Assembly (NCBI GenBank): GCA_902803035.1
Contig: CADCON010000213.1
Location: 1 to 15,151, forward strand
DNA: 15,151 nt
DNA from: an uncultured Ruminococcus sp.
GTDB lineage: Bacteria; Bacillota; Clostridia; Oscillospirales; Acutalibacteraceae
Direction of reading: 5' to 3'
In this document: piece after piece, positions 14,449-15,151 of the stretch
How positions within the stretch are numbered: the first letter of the stretch is position 1
Layout of the letters: each line of letters begins with the position of its first letter
The notes under the pieces: generated by a model
What the model was told of the DNA's origin: nothing
Databases searched by the model: none
Seen by the model: only the letters and a program-made list of their open reading frames with translations
Translations under genes and position numbers: made by a program

Positions 14449-14701
14449 TCTGAAAATCCCCCACGCTTCTCTCAAAAAATTCCTTCACTTGCTCCTTTAT
14501 GCCGATAATTGGCGGGCAGGGCGTATGAAATAACGCGTCTTTCCGGTCGCTGTCACAGAAAACGCCTGTATAATCCGCATAAAAAGTTCATTGCAGCACT
14601 ATTTTCGGTTATTAACGGCCGCATTTGAATAAAGTGCCTATTTCCTTTGAGATTCTGTTAAAAATATCATATTTTTGGAAAAATAATTAACACTTTATCA
14701 A
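14449..14701. other. Non-coding stretch between LytTR operator and pckG promoter
   Basis: No credible gene, RNA motif or riboswitch is visible in these ~250 bases. The only structured element is a perfect 17-bp A/T palindrome at 14660-14676 (AAAAATAT-C-ATATTTTT), about 26 bases upstream of the pckG -35 box. A lone TATAAT at 14569-14574 lacks a convincing -35 box. Confidence 0.5.
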
Positions 14702-14731
14702 TTGAAAAAATCCTATCATGTATTGTATAAT
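14702..14731 (+). promoter_or_regulatory. pckG: Sigma-A-type promoter of pckG
   Basis: TTGAAA (14702-14707) and TATAAT (14726-14731) are 18 bases apart. The start site is predicted near 14738, giving a leader of about 73 bases before the ATG at 14811. Confidence 0.75.
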
Positions 14732-14736
14732 GAATG

Positions 14737-14760
14737 CAAGTACAAACAAAATTGTACCTG
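14737..14760. promoter_or_regulatory. 24-bp palindrome at the pckG transcription start, candidate repressor operator
   Basis: GTACAA (14740-14745) and TTGTAC (14752-14757) are perfect inverted half-sites around six bases. The flanks C14737-G14760 and A14738-T14759 also match, leaving only one mismatch per 9-base arm. It overlaps the predicted transcription start, where a bound repressor would block initiation. The cognate regulator is not known. Confidence 0.5.
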
Positions 14761-14789
14761 TTCGGCTGAGCTGCATCAGCTTATCCGAA
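14761..14789 (+). other. Hairpin in the pckG leader
   Basis: GCTGA (14765-14769) pairs with TCAGC (14776-14780) around GCTGCA. TTCG (14761-14764) can extend it by pairing with CGAA (14786-14789) across a small bulge. The stem ends about five bases before the AAAGGAG ribosome site (14794-14800), so it leaves that site open; no U-run follows. Confidence 0.4.
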
Positions 14790-14810
14790 TGCGAAAGGAG
14801 ATATTTTATT

Positions 14811-15151
14811 ATGGCATTAACGCAGAATAAGTCAATGCTCGCATGGCTTGAGGAAATGAAGGAGCTTCTCAAGCCTGATCAGATCGTATGGATCGACGGT
14901 TCTGAGGAACAGCTCGAGGGTCTCCGCAAGGAAGCCTGCGAGACAGGAGAAATGATCAAGCTCAACGAGGAAAAGCTTCCCGGCTGCTACCTGCACCGCA
15001 CCAAGCCCAACGACGTGGCGCGTGTCGAGGGACGCACCTTCATCTGCGCCCGCACCAAGGAGGAAGCCGGCCCCACCAACAACTGGATGGAGCCTGCCGA
15101 AGCATACAAAATGCTCTATGATATTGCCAGAGGCAGATATGCCGGCAGAAC
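14811..15151 (+). CDS. pckG: Phosphoenolpyruvate carboxykinase (GTP), N-terminal part; 3' end outside window
   Basis: The frame from ATG 14811 is open to the end of the window, 113 full codons. PGCYLHRTKPNDVARVEGRTFICA followed by KEEAGPTNNWMEP is the diagnostic N-terminal block of GTP-dependent PEP carboxykinase, including the PEP/oxaloacetate-binding Arg region and the conserved GPTNNW. The ATP-type enzyme has none of this. The enzyme interconverts oxaloacetate + GTP with PEP + CO2 + GDP in the cytosol, for gluconeogenesis or, in fermenters making succinate or propionate, in the carboxylating direction. AAAGGAG (14794-14800) lies 10 bases before the start. The promoter at 14702-14731, an operator-like palindrome and a leader hairpin precede it. 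The nucleotide- and metal-binding regions fall outside the window, so completeness cannot be judged. Confidence 0.95.
   Translation, partial: MALTQNKSMLAWLEEMKELLKPDQIVWIDGSEEQLEGLRKEACETGEMIKLNEEKLPGCYLHRTKPNDVARVEGRTFICARTKEEAGPTNNWMEPAEAYKMLYDIARGRYAGR

Noticed and set aside
14569..14574. A lone TATAAT in the lytTR-pckG gap as an sRNA promoter
   Set aside because: The -35 position reads TCGCTG, a poor match, and no terminator follows at a suitable distance.
14687..14872. A 61-codon minus-strand frame overlapping the start of pckG
   Set aside because: It overlaps the pckG promoter, leader and coding start, and no ribosome site or domain supports it.

Overview
The window looks like chromosome from a Gram-positive Clostridia-type bacterium, probably a gut Oscillospiraceae/Ruminococcaceae relative. 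This is inferred from several signs: strong AGGAGG-like ribosome binding sites, clean sigma-A-type promoters (TTGAAA/TTGATA and TATAAT with 17-bp spacers), a pyruvate kinase carrying the extra C-terminal PEP-utiliser-like domain, a PcrA with an insertion between helicase motifs I and Ia, and a LytTR/DUF3021 pair. No mobile element, CRISPR array, rRNA or tRNA is visible. Base composition is even, with moderately GC-rich genes and AT-rich promoter gaps, so nothing suggests recent transfer.

Layout. Bases 1-453 hold the 3' end of a PLP aminotransferase, followed on the same strand by a cytoplasmic GH13 alpha-amylase-type enzyme (473-1765). A perfect bidirectional terminator (1784-1834) separates these from a four-gene leftward operon: a membrane-anchored L,D-transpeptidase (7403-5808), an AlgI-type MBOAT acyltransferase (5773-4355), an AlgJ/AlgX-like DHHW protein (4339-2885) and trpS (2867-1833). 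The operon starts from a near-consensus promoter at 7506-7534. The middle two genes form a canonical envelope-polymer O-acetylation pair. The transpeptidase suggests that the pair works at the cell wall, although the acetylated polymer is not encoded here.

A second leftward operon holds pyruvate kinase (10535-8781), a MIF/phenylpyruvate-tautomerase-like protein (8716-8378) and a small (p)ppGpp synthetase (8353-7625), ending in a strong terminator at 7570-7608. It reads from a TTTACA-17-TATTAT promoter with an A/T-rich UP-like tract. Divergent to it, pcrA (10884-13265) has its own TTGAAA-17-TATAAT promoter and ends in a second bidirectional terminator shared with the convergent LytTR regulator/DUF3021 membrane protein pair (14295-13375).

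The 515-bp gap 14296-14810 holds the lytTR promoter, with three CATA(A/G)(C/T)CG repeats upstream (two are 21 bp apart), and then the promoter, a palindrome and a leader hairpin for a GTP-type PEP carboxykinase gene that runs off the right edge.

The genes most worth a second look are the envelope acetylation operon that includes trpS, the pyk-MIF-alarmone synthetase operon, and the compact LytTR/DUF3021 system with its candidate operator. None is obviously a wholly new class of system; the novelty lies in the combinations and in the unassigned domains.
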